The notes beneath the pieces were generated by a model. The model saw nothing but the letters and a program-made list of their open reading frames with translations. It made no database searches and had not been told where the DNA came from. Below are positions 43,425 through 53,682 of a DNA stretch of 64,000 nucleotides, piece by piece. The stretch comes from Rhodanobacter sp. C01 (lineage in GTDB: Bacteria; Pseudomonadota; Gammaproteobacteria; Xanthomonadales; Rhodanobacteraceae), in contig NZ_MUNR01000011.1 in NCBI RefSeq assembly GCF_002001045.1, forward strand, positions 248,001 to 312,000. Direction: 5' to 3'. The position numbers were made by a program, and so were the translations under genes. Each line of letters opens with the position of its first letter. Within the stretch, counting starts at the first letter, position 1.

Positions 43425-46400
43425 ATGATCGCACTCGACGGGCAGAACGCCCTCTCGCCGTTCCGCCTCGAACGTCTCAATGCCCGCCTGGATGCCCTGC
43501 ATCGTGGCGTGCGCGTGCAGGCGTCGTGGTTCGTCTATTTCATCGACACCGACAGCGTGCCGGAAGGCGCGCTGCGCCAGCGCCTGCTGGCCGTGCTGGA
43601 GGCGAAGGACAGCGCACCGGAGCCGGCCACGCTGTGGGTGGTGCCGCGACTGGGCACGATCTCGCCGTGGTCGAGCAAGGCCACCGACATTCTGCATGGT
43701 GCCGGCTTCGGCGTGCCGGGTTCCGACATCCGCCGGGTGGAACGCGGGCTGGCCTGGCAGGTCTCCGGTCTGCCCGATGCCGGCGCCCGGGACCACGATG
43801 CGATCATGGCGGTATTGCATGATGCGATGACGCAATCGGTACTGAACCGCATCGAGGATGCGCAGGGGCTGTTCCTGGCCGGGTCGCCCGGTGACCTGGT
43901 CCATGTCGCTCTCGGCGCCGATCCGCGCGCTGCGCTGGCCGAGGCGAATGTCCGGCTTGGTCTGGCGCTGGCCGAGGACGAGATCGAGTACCTGGTCGAT
44001 CGTTACGCCGAGTTGGGACGCGACCCTACCGATGCCGAACTCTTCATGTTCGCGCAGGCGAACTCCGAGCATTGCCGGCACAAGGTGTTCAACGCCAGCT
44101 GGACGGTCGACGGCGCCGAACAGGACAAGAGCCTGTTCGGCATGATCAAGCACACCCACCAGCACTCGCCGGCGCATACGTTGTCCGCTTATTCGGACAA
44201 CGCAGCGGTGATCGAGGGCAGCGTCGGCAAGCGTTTCTTCGCCGATCCGGCCGATGGCGTGTTTCGCGGCCACGAGGAACGCGTCGACTACGCGATCAAG
44301 GTGGAGACGCACAACCATCCCACCGCGATCGCTCCGTGGCCGGGTGCAGCCACCGGCGCCGGCGGCGAGATCCGCGACGAGGGCGCAACCGGTCGTGGCG
44401 GCAAGCCGAAGGCCGGCCTCACCGGTTTCTCGGTCTCCGACCTGCGCATCCCCGGCCATCCGCAGCCGTGGGAAGTGGAGCGTCCGCTGCCGCCACGCAT
44501 GGCCAGCGCATTCGAGATCATGCGCGACGGCCCGCTCGGCGCCGCCGCATTCAACAACGAATTCGGCCGGCCCTGTCTGGGCGGCTATTTCCGCAGCTAC
44601 GAGCACGAGACCGGTGAAGCCGGCCTGCGCCGCGGTTACGACAAGCCGATCATGCTCGCTGGTGGCCTGGCCAACCTGCGCGCCGGCGATGTGCTGAAGC
44701 GTGCGGTGCAGCCGGGCAACAAGGTGATCGTGCTCGGTGGCCCGGCGATGCTGATCGGTCTCGGTGGTGGTGCGGCCTCGTCGGTCGCCGGTGGCGCATC
44801 CAGTGCCGAGCTCGATTTCGCCTCGGTGCAGCGCGACAACGCCGAGATGGAACGGCGTTGCCAGGAGGTGATCGATGCCTGCTGGCGTCTTGGCGACGAC
44901 AATCCGATCGTCAGTGTGCATGACGTCGGTGCCGGCGGCCTGTCCAACGCGATCCCCGAACTGCTCAACGACGCCGGCGTCGGCGGCGTGATCGATCTGT
45001 CGAAGATTCCCTGCGACGACCCGTCGCTGTCGCCGATGCAGGTATGGAGCAACGAGTCGCAGGAACGCTACGTGCTGGCGATCGACCCGGCGGATCTCGC
45101 CGGGTTCGAGGCGATGTGCGTGCGCGAGCGCTGCCCGTACGCCGTGGTCGGTGACGCCACCGTCGAACGTCGGTTGCTGCTGACCGATCCGCGTCGCGAG
45201 CTGACCGTGATCGACCTGCCGATGGACGTGCTGTTCGGCAAGCCGCCGCGGATGCATCGCGATGCGAAGCGGATCAAGCCGCGCGTCGACCTGCTGCCGG
45301 ATCTGTCTGGCATCGGCATGGACGAGGCATTGTTGCGCGTGCTGCGCCTGCCCACCGTGGGCAGCAAGAATTTCCTGATCACGATCGGCGATCGCACCGT
45401 CGGTGGCCTGAATCATCGCGACCCGATGGTCGGTCCGTGGCAGGTGCCGGTGGCCGATTGCGCGGTGACCATCGCCGACTTCAGCGGCTACGCCGGCGAG
45501 GCGATGGCGATGGCCGAGCGCGCGCCGGTAGCGCTGCTCAACAGCGCCGACGCAGCACGGCTGGCGGTTGGCGAGGCGATCACCAACCTGGCTGCAGCGC
45601 AGATTGCCAGCCTCGGCGAGATCCGGCTGTCGGCAAACTGGATGGCGGCCGTCAATCATCCGGGTGAGGACGCTGCGCTGTTCGATGCGGTGAAGGCGAT
45701 CGGCATGGAGCTGTGTCCGCAACTGGACATCTCGATTCCGGTCGGCAAGGACTCGCTGTCGATGCAGACCGTGTGGCAGGACGGCGCGACCGCACAACGT
45801 ACAGTTTCGCCGGTCTCGCTGGTGATCACCGGCTTCGCGCGCGTCACCGACGTACGCCGCACGCTCACTCCGCAGCTGCGGCTCGATCGCGGCAACTCCG
45901 AGCTGTGGCTGATCGACCTGGGTGCCGGGCGCGACCGTCTCGGCGGCTCCTCGCTGAGCCAGGTGTTCAATCGCAGCGGTGGCGTCCCGCCGGACCTGGA
46001 CGATGCGAAGCGGCTGAGAGCGCTGTTCGAACTGGTGCAGGAAGCAAATGCGGGCGGCTTGTTGCTGGCCTACCACGACCGTTCCGACGGTGGTGTCATC
46101 ACCACCCTGCTGGAGATGGCATTCGCCGGCCACTGTGGTCTGGAGATTCACCTGGACGGCTGGGCCGAGGCGGCGCTGCGTGCGCTGTTCAACGAGGAGC
46201 TCGGCGCGGTGATGCAGGTGGCCGAGGCGAACCGCGAGGCGTTCGAGGCCTTGCTGGTCAAGTACGAGCTGGCTGGCATGAGCCATCGCATCGGCCGGCC
46301 GAAGGAGAAGCTCGGCATCAAGCTGTTCCTTGGTGGCGACACCTTGTTCAAGTGGAACTGGGTCACGCTGTTCAAGGCGTGGAACGAGACCAGTCATGCG

Positions 46401-47303
46401 ATGCAGCGTCTGCGCGACAATCCGCTCAGTGCCGATGCCGAGCAGCAATGGCGGCTCGACGATGCCGATCCGGGCATCACGCCGAAACTCAGCTTCAACC
46501 CGGCCGAGGACATCGCGGCGCCATACATCACCGGTGGTGCGCGTCCGCGCATCGCGGTGCTGCGCGAGCAGGGCGTCAACGGTCAGGTCGAGATGGCGGC
46601 GGCGTTCACCCGCGCCGGTTTCGATGCGGTCGACGTGCACATGTCCGATCTGGCCAGTGGCCGTCACAAGCTGGCCGATTTCCGTGGCTTCGCTGCCTGC
46701 GGCGGTTTCTCCTACGGTGATGTGCTCGGCGCCGGTCGCGGCTGGGCCACTTCGATCCTGTACAACGAGATGCTGCGCGCGCAGTTCGCGGCGTTCTTCG
46801 CGGACGAGACGAAGTTCGCTCTCGGTGTGTGCAACGGTTGCCAGATGATGGCGCAGCTGAAGGAGATCATCCCCGGCGCGCAGCACTGGCCGAAGTTCCT
46901 GCGCAACGCGTCGGAGCAGTACGAATCGCGCCTGGTCACGCTTGAAGTGCTCGATTCGCCAAGCATCTTCTTCAAGGGCATGGCCGGCTCGCGGATTCCT
47001 GTGGCAGTGGCACACGGCGAAGGCCGGGTCAGCTTCCCGCAGGCATGCAGTCCGTCCAAGTCGAACGCTGCGGTGCGCTTCGTCGACAACCGCGGCAAGC
47101 CGACCGAGAACTTCCCGCTCAACACCAACGGCTCGCCCGGTGGCCTGGCCGGCTTCACCGCTGCCGATGGCCGCGTGACGATCATGATGCCGCACCCCGA
47201 ACGCGTGTTCCGCAGCGTGCAACTGAGCTGGCATCCGGACAACTGGGGCGAGGACTCGCCGTGGATGCGCATGTTCCGCAACGCCCGCGTGTGGTGCGGT
47301 TGA
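43425..47303 (+). CDS. purL: Phosphoribosylformylglycinamidine synthase (large, fused form)
   Basis: 1292-residue enzyme of step four in purine synthesis. The N-terminal PurS-like domain (about 1-140), linker, synthase domains ([56 protein letters not shown]) and the C-terminal class I glutaminase (about 1035-1292) with Cys1136 in GVCNGCQMM and the [11 protein letters not shown]is/Glu end are all present. This single-chain form is typical of gamma- and betaproteobacteria. Confidence 0.97.
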   Translation: MIALDGQNALSPFRLERLNARLDALHRGVRVQASWFVYFIDTDSVPEGALRQRLLAVLEAKDSAPEPATLWVVPRLGTISPWSSKATDILHGAGFGVPGSDIRRVERGLAWQVSGLPDAGARDHDAIMAVLHDAMTQSVLNRIEDAQGLFLAGSPGDLVHVALGADPRAALAEANVRLGLALAEDEIEYLVDRYAELGRDPTDAELFMFAQANSEHCRHKVFNASWTVDGAEQDKSLFGMIKHTHQHSPAHTLSAYSDNAAVIEGSVGKRFFADPADGVFRGHEERVDYAIKVETHNHPTAIAPWPGAATGAGGEIRDEGATGRGGKPKAGLTGFSVSDLRIPGHPQPWEVERPLPPRMASAFEIMRDGPLGAAAFNNEFGRPCLGGYFRSYEHETGEAGLRRGYDKPIMLAGGLANLRAGDVLKRAVQPGNKVIVLGGPAMLIGLGGGAASSVAGGASSAELDFASVQRDNAEMERRCQEVIDACWRLGDDNPIVSVHDVGAGGLSNAIPELLNDAGVGGVIDLSKIPCDDPSLSPMQVWSNESQERYVLAIDPADLAGFEAMCVRERCPYAVVGDATVERRLLLTDPRRELTVIDLPMDVLFGKPPRMHRDAKRIKPRVDLLPDLSGIGMDEALLRVLRLPTVGSKNFLITIGDRTVGGLNHRDPMVGPWQVPVADCAVTIADFSGYAGEAMAMAERAPVALLNSADAARLAVGEAITNLAAAQIASLGEIRLSANWMAAVNHPGEDAALFDAVKAIGMELCPQLDISIPVGKDSLSMQTVWQDGATAQRTVSPVSLVITGFARVTDVRRTLTPQLRLDRGNSELWLIDLGAGRDRLGGSSLSQVFNRSGGVPPDLDDAKRLRALFELVQEANAGGLLLAYHDRSDGGVITTLLEMAFAGHCGLEIHLDGWAEAALRALFNEELGAVMQVAEANREAFEALLVKYELAGMSHRIGRPKEKLGIKLFLGGDTLFKWNWVTLFKAWNETSHAMQRLRDNPLSADAEQQWRLDDADPGITPKLSFNPAEDIAAPYITGGARPRIAVLREQGVNGQVEMAAAFTRAGFDAVDVHMSDLASGRHKLADFRGFAACGGFSYGDVLGAGRGWATSILYNEMLRAQFAAFFADETKFALGVCNGCQMMAQLKEIIPGAQHWPKFLRNASEQYESRLVTLEVLDSPSIFFKGMAGSRIPVAVAHGEGRVSFPQACSPSKSNAAVRFVDNRGKPTENFPLNTNGSPGGLAGFTAADGRVTIMMPHPERVFRSVQLSWHPDNWGEDSPWMRMFRNARVWCG

Positions 47304-47332
47304 TCGTCACTCGCGTGATGCGGCGCTGAGCG

Positions 47333-48094
47333 ATGGCCCGGCGCCCGTGGCAAGCGTGGAACTTGTCATGGCCGATGCTGGCATGGACCGTGTTGCTGGC
47401 CTCGCTGCCCTGGTGGCTCGGTCTGCCGCTGCTGCTTGCGCTGGCGGCAGTCCTGCTTGTGCTGCCGCAGCGCTTGATCGAGCACGTGCCAATGATCCGC
47501 CGCAGCCTGCGCTGGGGGTTGCCTGGCGTGCTCTTTGGACTGCAGCGGGCACTGGGTGGTGATGCCTTTGCATGGGGCGCTGCGCTGCTCGGTGCACTGG
47601 TCGGTTATACCCTGCTGGCCGGCCTGGAGGCATGGCTGGATCGGGGGCATGGCCATGTGCCGGTGACTTCGGCATCCACTTCGGCCGAATGGCCTGAGCT
47701 GGCGCTGGCATCGATCGGGCCGACTGCTGACATCATCGAACTGCAGTTGCCCGCGTGGCAGCCGGGTGATGCCGGACTGACCGATCCGTGCGACGGCAGC
47801 AGCGTCTGCCATCAAGCAGGCGGCTATCGTTTTGCCGGTGATCGCGTGATTGATGGTGTCGGCCCACATGTCGCCTTTAGTCCGGCGGGACGCTGGTTTG
47901 TCGCGCGGATGGCTCATGATCGCGGTGTCGTGCTGTGGGATCGCGAGCGCGACCGGCAGCATCACCTGGAAGGCTGGCAGTTGTGTGGCTGGTATCGCGA
48001 ACAACCGTGGTTGGCACGACGCGATGGCGAGATGCCGCTGGCGCTCTCGGCCGTGCTGGGACACGACGATGAGAATCGATTGTCGCAAGGCTGA
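47333..48094 (+). CDS. Unknown membrane protein
   Basis: 253 residues, not recognised. The N-terminal half holds three likely membrane helices (about 12-44, 62-74 and 80-98). The C-terminal half is soluble, with the pattern AFSPAGRWFVARMA and GVVLWDRERDRQHHLEGW resembling one blade of a WD40/propeller-like repeat. Two cysteines (DPCDGSSVC) are close together. It starts 30 bases after purL and ends 85 bases before the glycosyltransferase. ATG start taken; no strong ribosome site. Confidence 0.6.
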   Translation: MARRPWQAWNLSWPMLAWTVLLASLPWWLGLPLLLALAAVLLVLPQRLIEHVPMIRRSLRWGLPGVLFGLQRALGGDAFAWGAALLGALVGYTLLAGLEAWLDRGHGHVPVTSASTSAEWPELALASIGPTADIIELQLPAWQPGDAGLTDPCDGSSVCHQAGGYRFAGDRVIDGVGPHVAFSPAGRWFVARMAHDRGVVLWDRERDRQHHLEGWQLCGWYREQPWLARRDGEMPLALSAVLGHDDENRLSQG

Positions 48095-48178
48095 CGATCA
48101 CTGCCATGTCGACAAAGTTTTCCGGACTTTTGTTGCCGAACTGTTTTCCCGCCACGCGTCTCCGCGCATACTTGCGCG

Positions 48179-49066
48179 ATGGATATTTCCGCCAACCCGC
48201 GCTCTCCGTTCTCGTTGGCGCTCAGTGTCATTGTGGTATCCGCCGACAGTGGACCGGCATTGCGCGAGTGCGTGCGCCAGCTGCTGGCCAGCAGCCAGTC
48301 GCTGGAGTTGATCCTGGTCGACAACAACTCGCGGGATGGCGTGCCGTCCGCGATCGAGCGGGCCCATGCGCATGACGCGCGGCTCAAGGTGCTCTACAAC
48401 CATCGGAATATCGGCTTCGGCCCGGCAGTGAATCTCGCCGCCAGGCAGGCAAGTGGTCAGGCATTGCTGGTGCTCAATCCCGATTGCGTGCTGCAGGAAA
48501 GCGATCTGCAGCGGTTGCTGGGCCTGCTTGCGGCGAGACCGAAGGCCGGCCTGATCGGCGCGGTGGTGTGCGATGCCGATGGCCGTCCCGATCCCGCTTC
48601 CTGGCGGCGCGATCCGCTGCTGCGACGCTCGCTCAACAGCCTGCTCGGCCGCTCTGGCGAGACGGTCAACATGGAGCAGGAGATTCCTGCCGAAGTGATC
48701 GAAACCGAGGCGGTCTCGGGTGCCTTGATGCTGCTGCCGCTGGCGATGTTCCAGCGGCTGGGCGGTTTCGACGAGGCGTATTTTCTGCACTGCGAGGATC
48801 TGGACCTGTGCCGTCGCGTACGCGACATCGGCTATCAGGTATTGCTGGCCGGTGACGTCCGTGTGCATCACGGCAAGGGCAGTTCTAGCCGGCACCGCCC
48901 GGTGTTCGTCAGCCGGCACAAGCACCGCGGCATGTGGCGCTGGTTTCGCAAGCATGATCCGGCCGCACGCAATCCACTGGTGGCCGCTGCGGTATGGCTG
49001 GGGATCTGGGCGCATTTCCTGCTGCAGATTCCCGGTCAGTTGTGGCGGCGGTTGCTGCGCCGATGA
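48179..49066 (+). CDS. Glycosyltransferase family 2
   Basis: 295-residue GT-A-fold glycosyltransferase. Seen: LSVIVVSADS, ELILVDNNSRDG, VLYNHRNIGFGPAVN, LVLNPDCVL (metal/nucleotide-sugar site), SGALMLLPLAMFQRLGGFDEAYFLHCEDLDLCRR, and RVHHGKGSSS. This pattern is like rhamnosyltransferase-type enzymes of O-antigen or glycan assembly. The C-terminus is amphipathic and probably membrane-associated. The stop overlaps the next ATG (ATGA). Confidence 0.85.
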   Translation: MDISANPRSPFSLALSVIVVSADSGPALRECVRQLLASSQSLELILVDNNSRDGVPSAIERAHAHDARLKVLYNHRNIGFGPAVNLAARQASGQALLVLNPDCVLQESDLQRLLGLLAARPKAGLIGAVVCDADGRPDPASWRRDPLLRRSLNSLLGRSGETVNMEQEIPAEVIETEAVSGALMLLPLAMFQRLGGFDEAYFLHCEDLDLCRRVRDIGYQVLLAGDVRVHHGKGSSSRHRPVFVSRHKHRGMWRWFRKHDPAARNPLVAAAVWLGIWAHFLLQIPGQLWRRLLRR

Positions 49067-49959
49067 CGGCGTCGCGTCGGATCACCGTGCTGGCGACGAT
49101 CGGTCTGCTGGCGATGACCGCGGTATGGGGCTCGACCTTCGTGCTTATCAAGGACGTGGTCACGCGCATGACGGTGGCGGATTTCCTGGCCGTGCGTTTC
49201 TCGATCGCCGCGTTGGCGATGCTGGCGCTGTTCGGCCGCCCGGTGCTGCGACTTGGTCATCGCCAGATCGCGCGTGGCCTGCTGCTGGGTCTGGTGTACG
49301 GCATCGGCCAGCTGCTGCAGACATGGGGGTTGTCGCTGATCGCGCCCAGTGTCAGCGGTTTCGCCACCGGCATGTATGTGGTGTTCACGCCGATCCTGGC
49401 GATGTTGCTGCTGCGTCAACGCATGGCTGGTGTGGTGTGGCTGGCGGTGCTGTTGTCCACTGCCGGACTGGCGCTGCTCTCGCTCAATGGCGTCTCGGTC
49501 AATTTCGGGGTGTGGCTGACGCTGGCCTCGGCCGCGCTGTACGGCCTGCACATCGTCGGGCTCGGTCAGTGGTCGCGCAAGGGCGAGGCGTTCGGCATGT
49601 CGGCGGTGCAGATGGTGGCGATTGCCGTGGTCTGCCTGCTCGCCACCGCACCACACGGACCCATGTTGCCACCGGATCGCAACGCGTGGTTCGGCGTCTT
49701 GTATATGGCACTGGTCGCCGGCGCCGGTGCGATGCTGATGCAGACATGGGCGCAATCGCACCTGCCGGCCACCCGCGCGGCGATCGTGATGACCACCGAG
49801 CCGGTATTTGCCGCCGTGTTTGCGGTGATGCTCGGCAGTGACGTGCTGAGCTGGCGCATGCTGCTCGGCGGCGGCCTGATTCTCGCGGCGATGTATCTGG
49901 TGGAATTGATGCCGCAGCGTGTCGCGTTATCCGCCGAGGCGGTGCATCACGAAGTGTGA
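49063..49959 (+). CDS. EamA/DMT-family transporter
   Basis: 298 residues with ten predicted membrane helices in two EamA repeats (first about 10-140, second about 150-285), starting with MTAVWGSTFVLIKDV and containing FATGMYVVFTPILAMLLLRQRM and TTEPVFAAVFAVMLGSD. Drug/metabolite exporter superfamily; substrate unknown. Coupled to the glycosyltransferase by the ATGA overlap, though the two functions are not obviously linked. Confidence 0.85.
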   Translation: MTASRRITVLATIGLLAMTAVWGSTFVLIKDVVTRMTVADFLAVRFSIAALAMLALFGRPVLRLGHRQIARGLLLGLVYGIGQLLQTWGLSLIAPSVSGFATGMYVVFTPILAMLLLRQRMAGVVWLAVLLSTAGLALLSLNGVSVNFGVWLTLASAALYGLHIVGLGQWSRKGEAFGMSAVQMVAIAVVCLLATAPHGPMLPPDRNAWFGVLYMALVAGAGAMLMQTWAQSHLPATRAAIVMTTEPVFAAVFAVMLGSDVLSWRMLLGGGLILAAMYLVELMPQRVALSAEAVHHEV

Positions 49960-49988
49960 GACCGCTCGATCTGGCAGAACTCCTGCAT

Positions 49989-50510
49989 TCAGTCTGTCTC
50001 GGGCGTCGTTGCGCCGGATTGCAGGACGCTGTACAGCAGATAGATGACGACAGCGATATTGGTCGCCAGCACGACCAGTCGGATTCCGCTGAAGCGAAGC
50101 ATGACCTCGTAGAGCTCCAGCGGTACCAGCGAGCCGGTCACGAGCGCAGTGAACCATTGCGCCCAGCGCATGCGCAGCCACAGGCCGGTGCCTTCGATGG
50201 CGAATAATGCGGCATAGGCCAGTGCCACGATGCCGACCGCGACGAACTTGCGGGGACCCATCGCGGTCAGCAAGTCGACCAGTCGCCAGCGCAGTTGGTT
50301 GCTGTCGGCCAGCGAAAGATGCTCCAGCCAGTGCACCATGCGCTCGAAATTCTGCTGGTGATCCAGATGAAACGCGGCGATGGCCACCAGCAGCAATCCG
50401 ACGGACTTGGCCCCCTTGTAGATCGCGATGGCACGCAAGCCGACAGCATGCGTGCGCGTGCTTTTCGCGGGCGGCTCGATTCGGGATGTGCTGGTGGTAG
50501 TGCTGGGCAT
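49989..50510 (-). CDS. DUF2127 membrane protein (copy 1)
   Basis: 173 residues. The N-terminus is Ser/Thr-rich, then four hydrophobic segments carry the DUF2127 pattern: LRAIAIYKGAKSVGLLLVAIAAFHL, the extracytoplasmic HQQNFERMVHWLEHLSLADSN, VAVGIVALAYAALFAIEGTGLWL, and WFTALVTGSLVPLELYE. Function unknown. A tandem paralogue lies directly upstream on the same strand. The start is uncertain: ATG at 50510 was chosen, but the frame is open to 50579. Confidence 0.75.
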   Translation of the reverse strand: MPSTTTSTSRIEPPAKSTRTHAVGLRAIAIYKGAKSVGLLLVAIAAFHLDHQQNFERMVHWLEHLSLADSNQLRWRLVDLLTAMGPRKFVAVGIVALAYAALFAIEGTGLWLRMRWAQWFTALVTGSLVPLELYEVMLRFSGIRLVVLATNIAVVIYLLYSVLQSGATTPETD

Positions 50511-50593
50511 CGTCGCGGATCCGGGAGACCGTGCAGCCGATGATTGCCTGCGACCCGTGAATGTTCGATGCATTGCCACGGGCTAAACCCGTG

Positions 50594-51106
50594 TCAGCGA
50601 TCGGCGCGTGGCTGCAGCGCGATGCGCACCAGGTAGATGATGATCGCCACGTTGCCGACCAGAGTGGCCAGCTTCAGCCAGCCGAAGCGGTGCAGCGTCT
50701 CGTAGAGTTCCAATGGAATCAGCGAACCGGTGGCGATCACCGTGAACCATTCCGCCCAGTGCTTGCCCAGCCACAGGCCGATTCCTTCGATGGCGAACAG
50801 CACGGCATAACCCAGCGCGACCAGGCCGATGGCGACGAACTTGCTCGGGCCGAAATCCTGCAACAGGCCGACCAGTTTCCAGCGCAAGCCGTTGCTGTCG
50901 GCCAGGGAAAGATGTTCCAGCCAGTGCACCAGCCGCTCGAAATTCTGCTGGTGATCCAGGTGAAACGCCGCGACGGCGACCAGCACCAGGCACAGGGTCT
51001 TGATCATCTCGTACACCGCGATGATGCGCAGCCCGGGATGGCGCTGCGCAGGCAGGGTGTTCGGGGTGACAGGGAGGCTGGCGGTGATGCTGTCGGATTC
51101 GGACAT
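50594..51106 (-). CDS. DUF2127 membrane protein (copy 2)
   Basis: 170 residues, paralogue of the preceding entry (about two-thirds identical by eye over the domain): GLRIIAVYEMIKTLCLVLVAVAAFHL, HQQNFERLVHWLEHLSLADSNGLRW, LVALGYAVLFAIEGIGLWLGKHW, and TGSLIPLELYETLHRF. The two lie head to tail, pointing to a local gene duplication that has diverged. The ATG before SESDSIT was chosen; no strong ribosome site is visible. Confidence 0.78.
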   Translation of the reverse strand: MSESDSITASLPVTPNTLPAQRHPGLRIIAVYEMIKTLCLVLVAVAAFHLDHQQNFERLVHWLEHLSLADSNGLRWKLVGLLQDFGPSKFVAIGLVALGYAVLFAIEGIGLWLGKHWAEWFTVIATGSLIPLELYETLHRFGWLKLATLVGNVAIIIYLVRIALQPRADR

Positions 51107-51230
51107 GGGGGATGGGCAGGCAGGCAAGCTGCCTATTGTGCGCGCCCACGCGCGAATGGCCAATGCGTGGCGGATCTGCGTGTGCGGAGCCCACGCCTCC
51201 GCCAAGGGCAAGCCGGTGATTCCGCGGATA

Positions 51231-51425
51231 TCAGCAGCAACGCCCGCCGGCGCCCTTGTAGCGAGCTTCCTGCCGCTCGCGGAAGAACTCCTTGTAGCTC
51301 GGCACCTTGCGTTCGGGATGGTGCTCGCGCAGGTGCTTCACGTAGGCGTCGTAGTCGGGTATGCCGCAGCACAGGCGGGCGGTTTGCACCGCCCACTTGC
51401 GCACGGACTGAAAGGTCGCGTTCAT
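51231..51425 (-). CDS. ybdD: YbdD/YjiX family small protein
   Basis: 64 residues, DUF466 family. Pattern: GIPDYDAYVKHLREHHPERKVPSYKEFFRERQEARY with a cysteine pair at the end (GGRCC) and CC near residue 20. In E. coli ybdD and yjiX follow cstA and btsT and their products support pyruvate uptake. Here it lies ten bases after cstA, with the same order. A GTG one codon earlier is also in frame. Confidence 0.9.
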   Translation of the reverse strand: MNATFQSVRKWAVQTARLCCGIPDYDAYVKHLREHHPERKVPSYKEFFRERQEARYKGAGGRCC

Positions 51426-51435
51426 CACGTCATGC

Positions 51436-53508
51436 TCAGCCGGCCACGCTGCCCAGTGCCACGTAGGGCTCTTCGTGCGCGGTCGGGTGGCTGGTCTGCC
51501 AGGCCTGGATCAGAGCACGCAGGCAGAACAGCAGCATTGCCACGATCAGCGCCATGAACAGGCCAGTCAGCGCCATGTCTACGTAGTTGTTGGTGATGAT
51601 CTGCTGCATGGCGGCCGGTGTCTTGGCCGGGGCCAGCAACTGGCCCTGCTGCAGCGCGGCCGAATACTTGTTGGCGGCCGTGGTGAAGCTGATCGGGCCG
51701 ACCAGCTTTTCGTAGCCGGCGGTGAGCGTGCAGACGATCAACCAGATCGCCGGGATGCCCGGCACCCACACGTAGCGCTCACGCTTGAGTTTCACCACCA
51801 CCACGGTGGCGAGCATCAGCGCGATCGCGGCAAGCATCTGGTTGGCGATGCCGAACAGCGGCCACAGCGTGTTGATGCCGCCGAGTGGATCAACCGCGCC
51901 CTGGTACAGGAAGTAGCCCCACAGGCCCACGCAGATCGCGGTGGCGAGCAGGTTGCCGGCCCACGACTCGGTGGCCTGCAACGGCTTGTGGATCAGCCCG
52001 GCGATCTCCTGGATCATGAAGCGGCCGACACGGGTACCGGCATCGACCGTGGTGAGGATGAACAGGGCTTCGAACAGGATCGCGTAGTGGTACCAGAATG
52101 CCATCATGCTTTCGCCGGGGATGATGTTGTGCAGCAGTTGCGCCATGCCCACCGCCAGCGTCGGTGCGCCGCCCGCACGACCGAGCACGGTGCTCTCGCC
52201 GATGTTCCTGGCGGTCTGCAGCAATTCGTCTGGTGTCACCACGAAGCCCCACTGGCTGATCGTGCTGGCGGCCTGTTCGACGGTGGTGCCTACCAGCGCA
52301 CCGGGCGAGTTCATCGCGAAGTACACGCCCGGATGCAGCGACGCGGCGGCGATCAGCGCCATGATCGCCACGAATGCCTCCATCAGCATGCCACCGTAGC
52401 CGACCAGTCGCGCCTGACTCTCGTTGGCGAGCAGCTTGGGCGTGGTGCCGGAGGCGATGATCGAATGCCAGCCGGAGACCGCACCACAGGCAATGGTGAT
52501 GAACAGGAACGGGAACAGGTTGCCCTGGAAGACCGGACCGGTGCCATCGATGAATTTGGTCACCGCCGGCATCTGCAAGGTCGGCGCGGCAAGGAAGATC
52601 GCCAGCGTAAGCAGCAGGATCGTGCCGATCTTGAGGAAGGTGGACAGATAGTCGCGTGGTGCCAGCAGCAGCCATACCGGCAGCACCGAGGCGCAGAAGC
52701 CGTAGGCGATCAGCAGCCAGGCCAGGGCTTTCGCATCGAAGTCGAACAGCGGTGCCAGCGTGGCCGAATCGGCCACGGTCTTGCCGAACCAGATCGAGGC
52801 TAATAGAAGAACCAGGCCGATGATCGACACCTCCAGGATCCTGCCCGGGCGGAACCATCGCAGGTACACGCCCATCAGCAGTGCGATCGGGATCGTGGCG
52901 GCCACGGTGAAGGTGCCCCACGGGCTGTGCGTTAGCGCCTTGACCACCACCAGCGCCAGCACGGCCAGCACGATCATCATCAGCACCAGCACGCCGAACA
53001 TGGCCACCACGCCCGGGACAGGGCCCAGTTCCTCGCGCAGCATGTGGCCGAGCGAGCGAGCGTCGCGACGCAGCGACAGGCCGAGGATCATGAAGTCCTG
53101 CACCGCACCGGCGAATACCACGCCGAACAGGATCCACAGCGTGCCTGGCAGGTAACCCATCTGCGCGGCTAGCACCGGACCGACCAGCGGGCCGGCACCG
53201 GCGATCGCGGCGAAATGGTGGCCGAACACCACCCATTTGTCGGTAGGTACGTAGTCGAGGCCGTCGTTGCGAAGCACCGACGGCGGTGCGCGTGAGGGAT
53301 CCAGCTGCAGCACCGAGTGTTCGATGAACTTGCCATAGAAGCGATAGCCGATCACGAAGATCGCGATCGAGGCTGCCACCAGCCAGATCGCGTTGATCGG
53401 TTCGCCGCGGCGCAACGCAATCACGCCCAGGCAGAACGCGCCGACGATGGCGAGAGCGACCCACATGATCTTGCTGGCCGGGCTCGGCTTCGGAATGGTG
53501 GCTTGCAT
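51436..53508 (-). CDS. cstA: Carbon-starvation protein CstA / pyruvate:H+ symporter family
   Basis: 690-residue polytopic membrane protein with about 16-18 helices. Motifs include FGHHFAAIAGAGPLVGPVLAAQMGY, the VFAGAVQDF segment, AVSGWHSIIASGTTPK, and TVDAGTRVGRFMIQE. E. coli CstA and BtsT are pyruvate transporters. GAGGAG nine bases before the ATG gives the start. With ybdD immediately downstream it forms a cstA-ybdD unit. Divergent from the DUF4197 gene. Confidence 0.92.
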   Translation of the reverse strand: MQATIPKPSPASKIMWVALAIVGAFCLGVIALRRGEPINAIWLVAASIAIFVIGYRFYGKFIEHSVLQLDPSRAPPSVLRNDGLDYVPTDKWVVFGHHFAAIAGAGPLVGPVLAAQMGYLPGTLWILFGVVFAGAVQDFMILGLSLRRDARSLGHMLREELGPVPGVVAMFGVLVLMMIVLAVLALVVVKALTHSPWGTFTVAATIPIALLMGVYLRWFRPGRILEVSIIGLVLLLASIWFGKTVADSATLAPLFDFDAKALAWLLIAYGFCASVLPVWLLLAPRDYLSTFLKIGTILLLTLAIFLAAPTLQMPAVTKFIDGTGPVFQGNLFPFLFITIACGAVSGWHSIIASGTTPKLLANESQARLVGYGGMLMEAFVAIMALIAAASLHPGVYFAMNSPGALVGTTVEQAASTISQWGFVVTPDELLQTARNIGESTVLGRAGGAPTLAVGMAQLLHNIIPGESMMAFWYHYAILFEALFILTTVDAGTRVGRFMIQEIAGLIHKPLQATESWAGNLLATAICVGLWGYFLYQGAVDPLGGINTLWPLFGIANQMLAAIALMLATVVVVKLKRERYVWVPGIPAIWLIVCTLTAGYEKLVGPISFTTAANKYSAALQQGQLLAPAKTPAAMQQIITNNYVDMALTGLFMALIVAMLLFCLRALIQAWQTSHPTAHEEPYVALGSVAG

Positions 53509-53682
53509 CGGTGGCTTCTCCTCGAACGTATATGGCAAGAGTCGTCCGGTCCGCCACGAGGGTCAATGCCGAAACGGCCGGCGGGGCATTAGCCATTGGT
53601 CGAATAGGCCGGTGCGAGCTGTCATTTCTGCGGAGTGCGGCGGGGGTACACTGCCCTCCCTGTCGAGTACAAGGAGTTCGCT

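Noticed and set aside
43386..47234. A 1282-codon open frame on the strand opposite purL
   Set aside because: It mirrors purL exactly and its predicted protein is His/Arg/Gln-rich low-complexity text without any domain; long antisense frames are expected in GC-rich genes.
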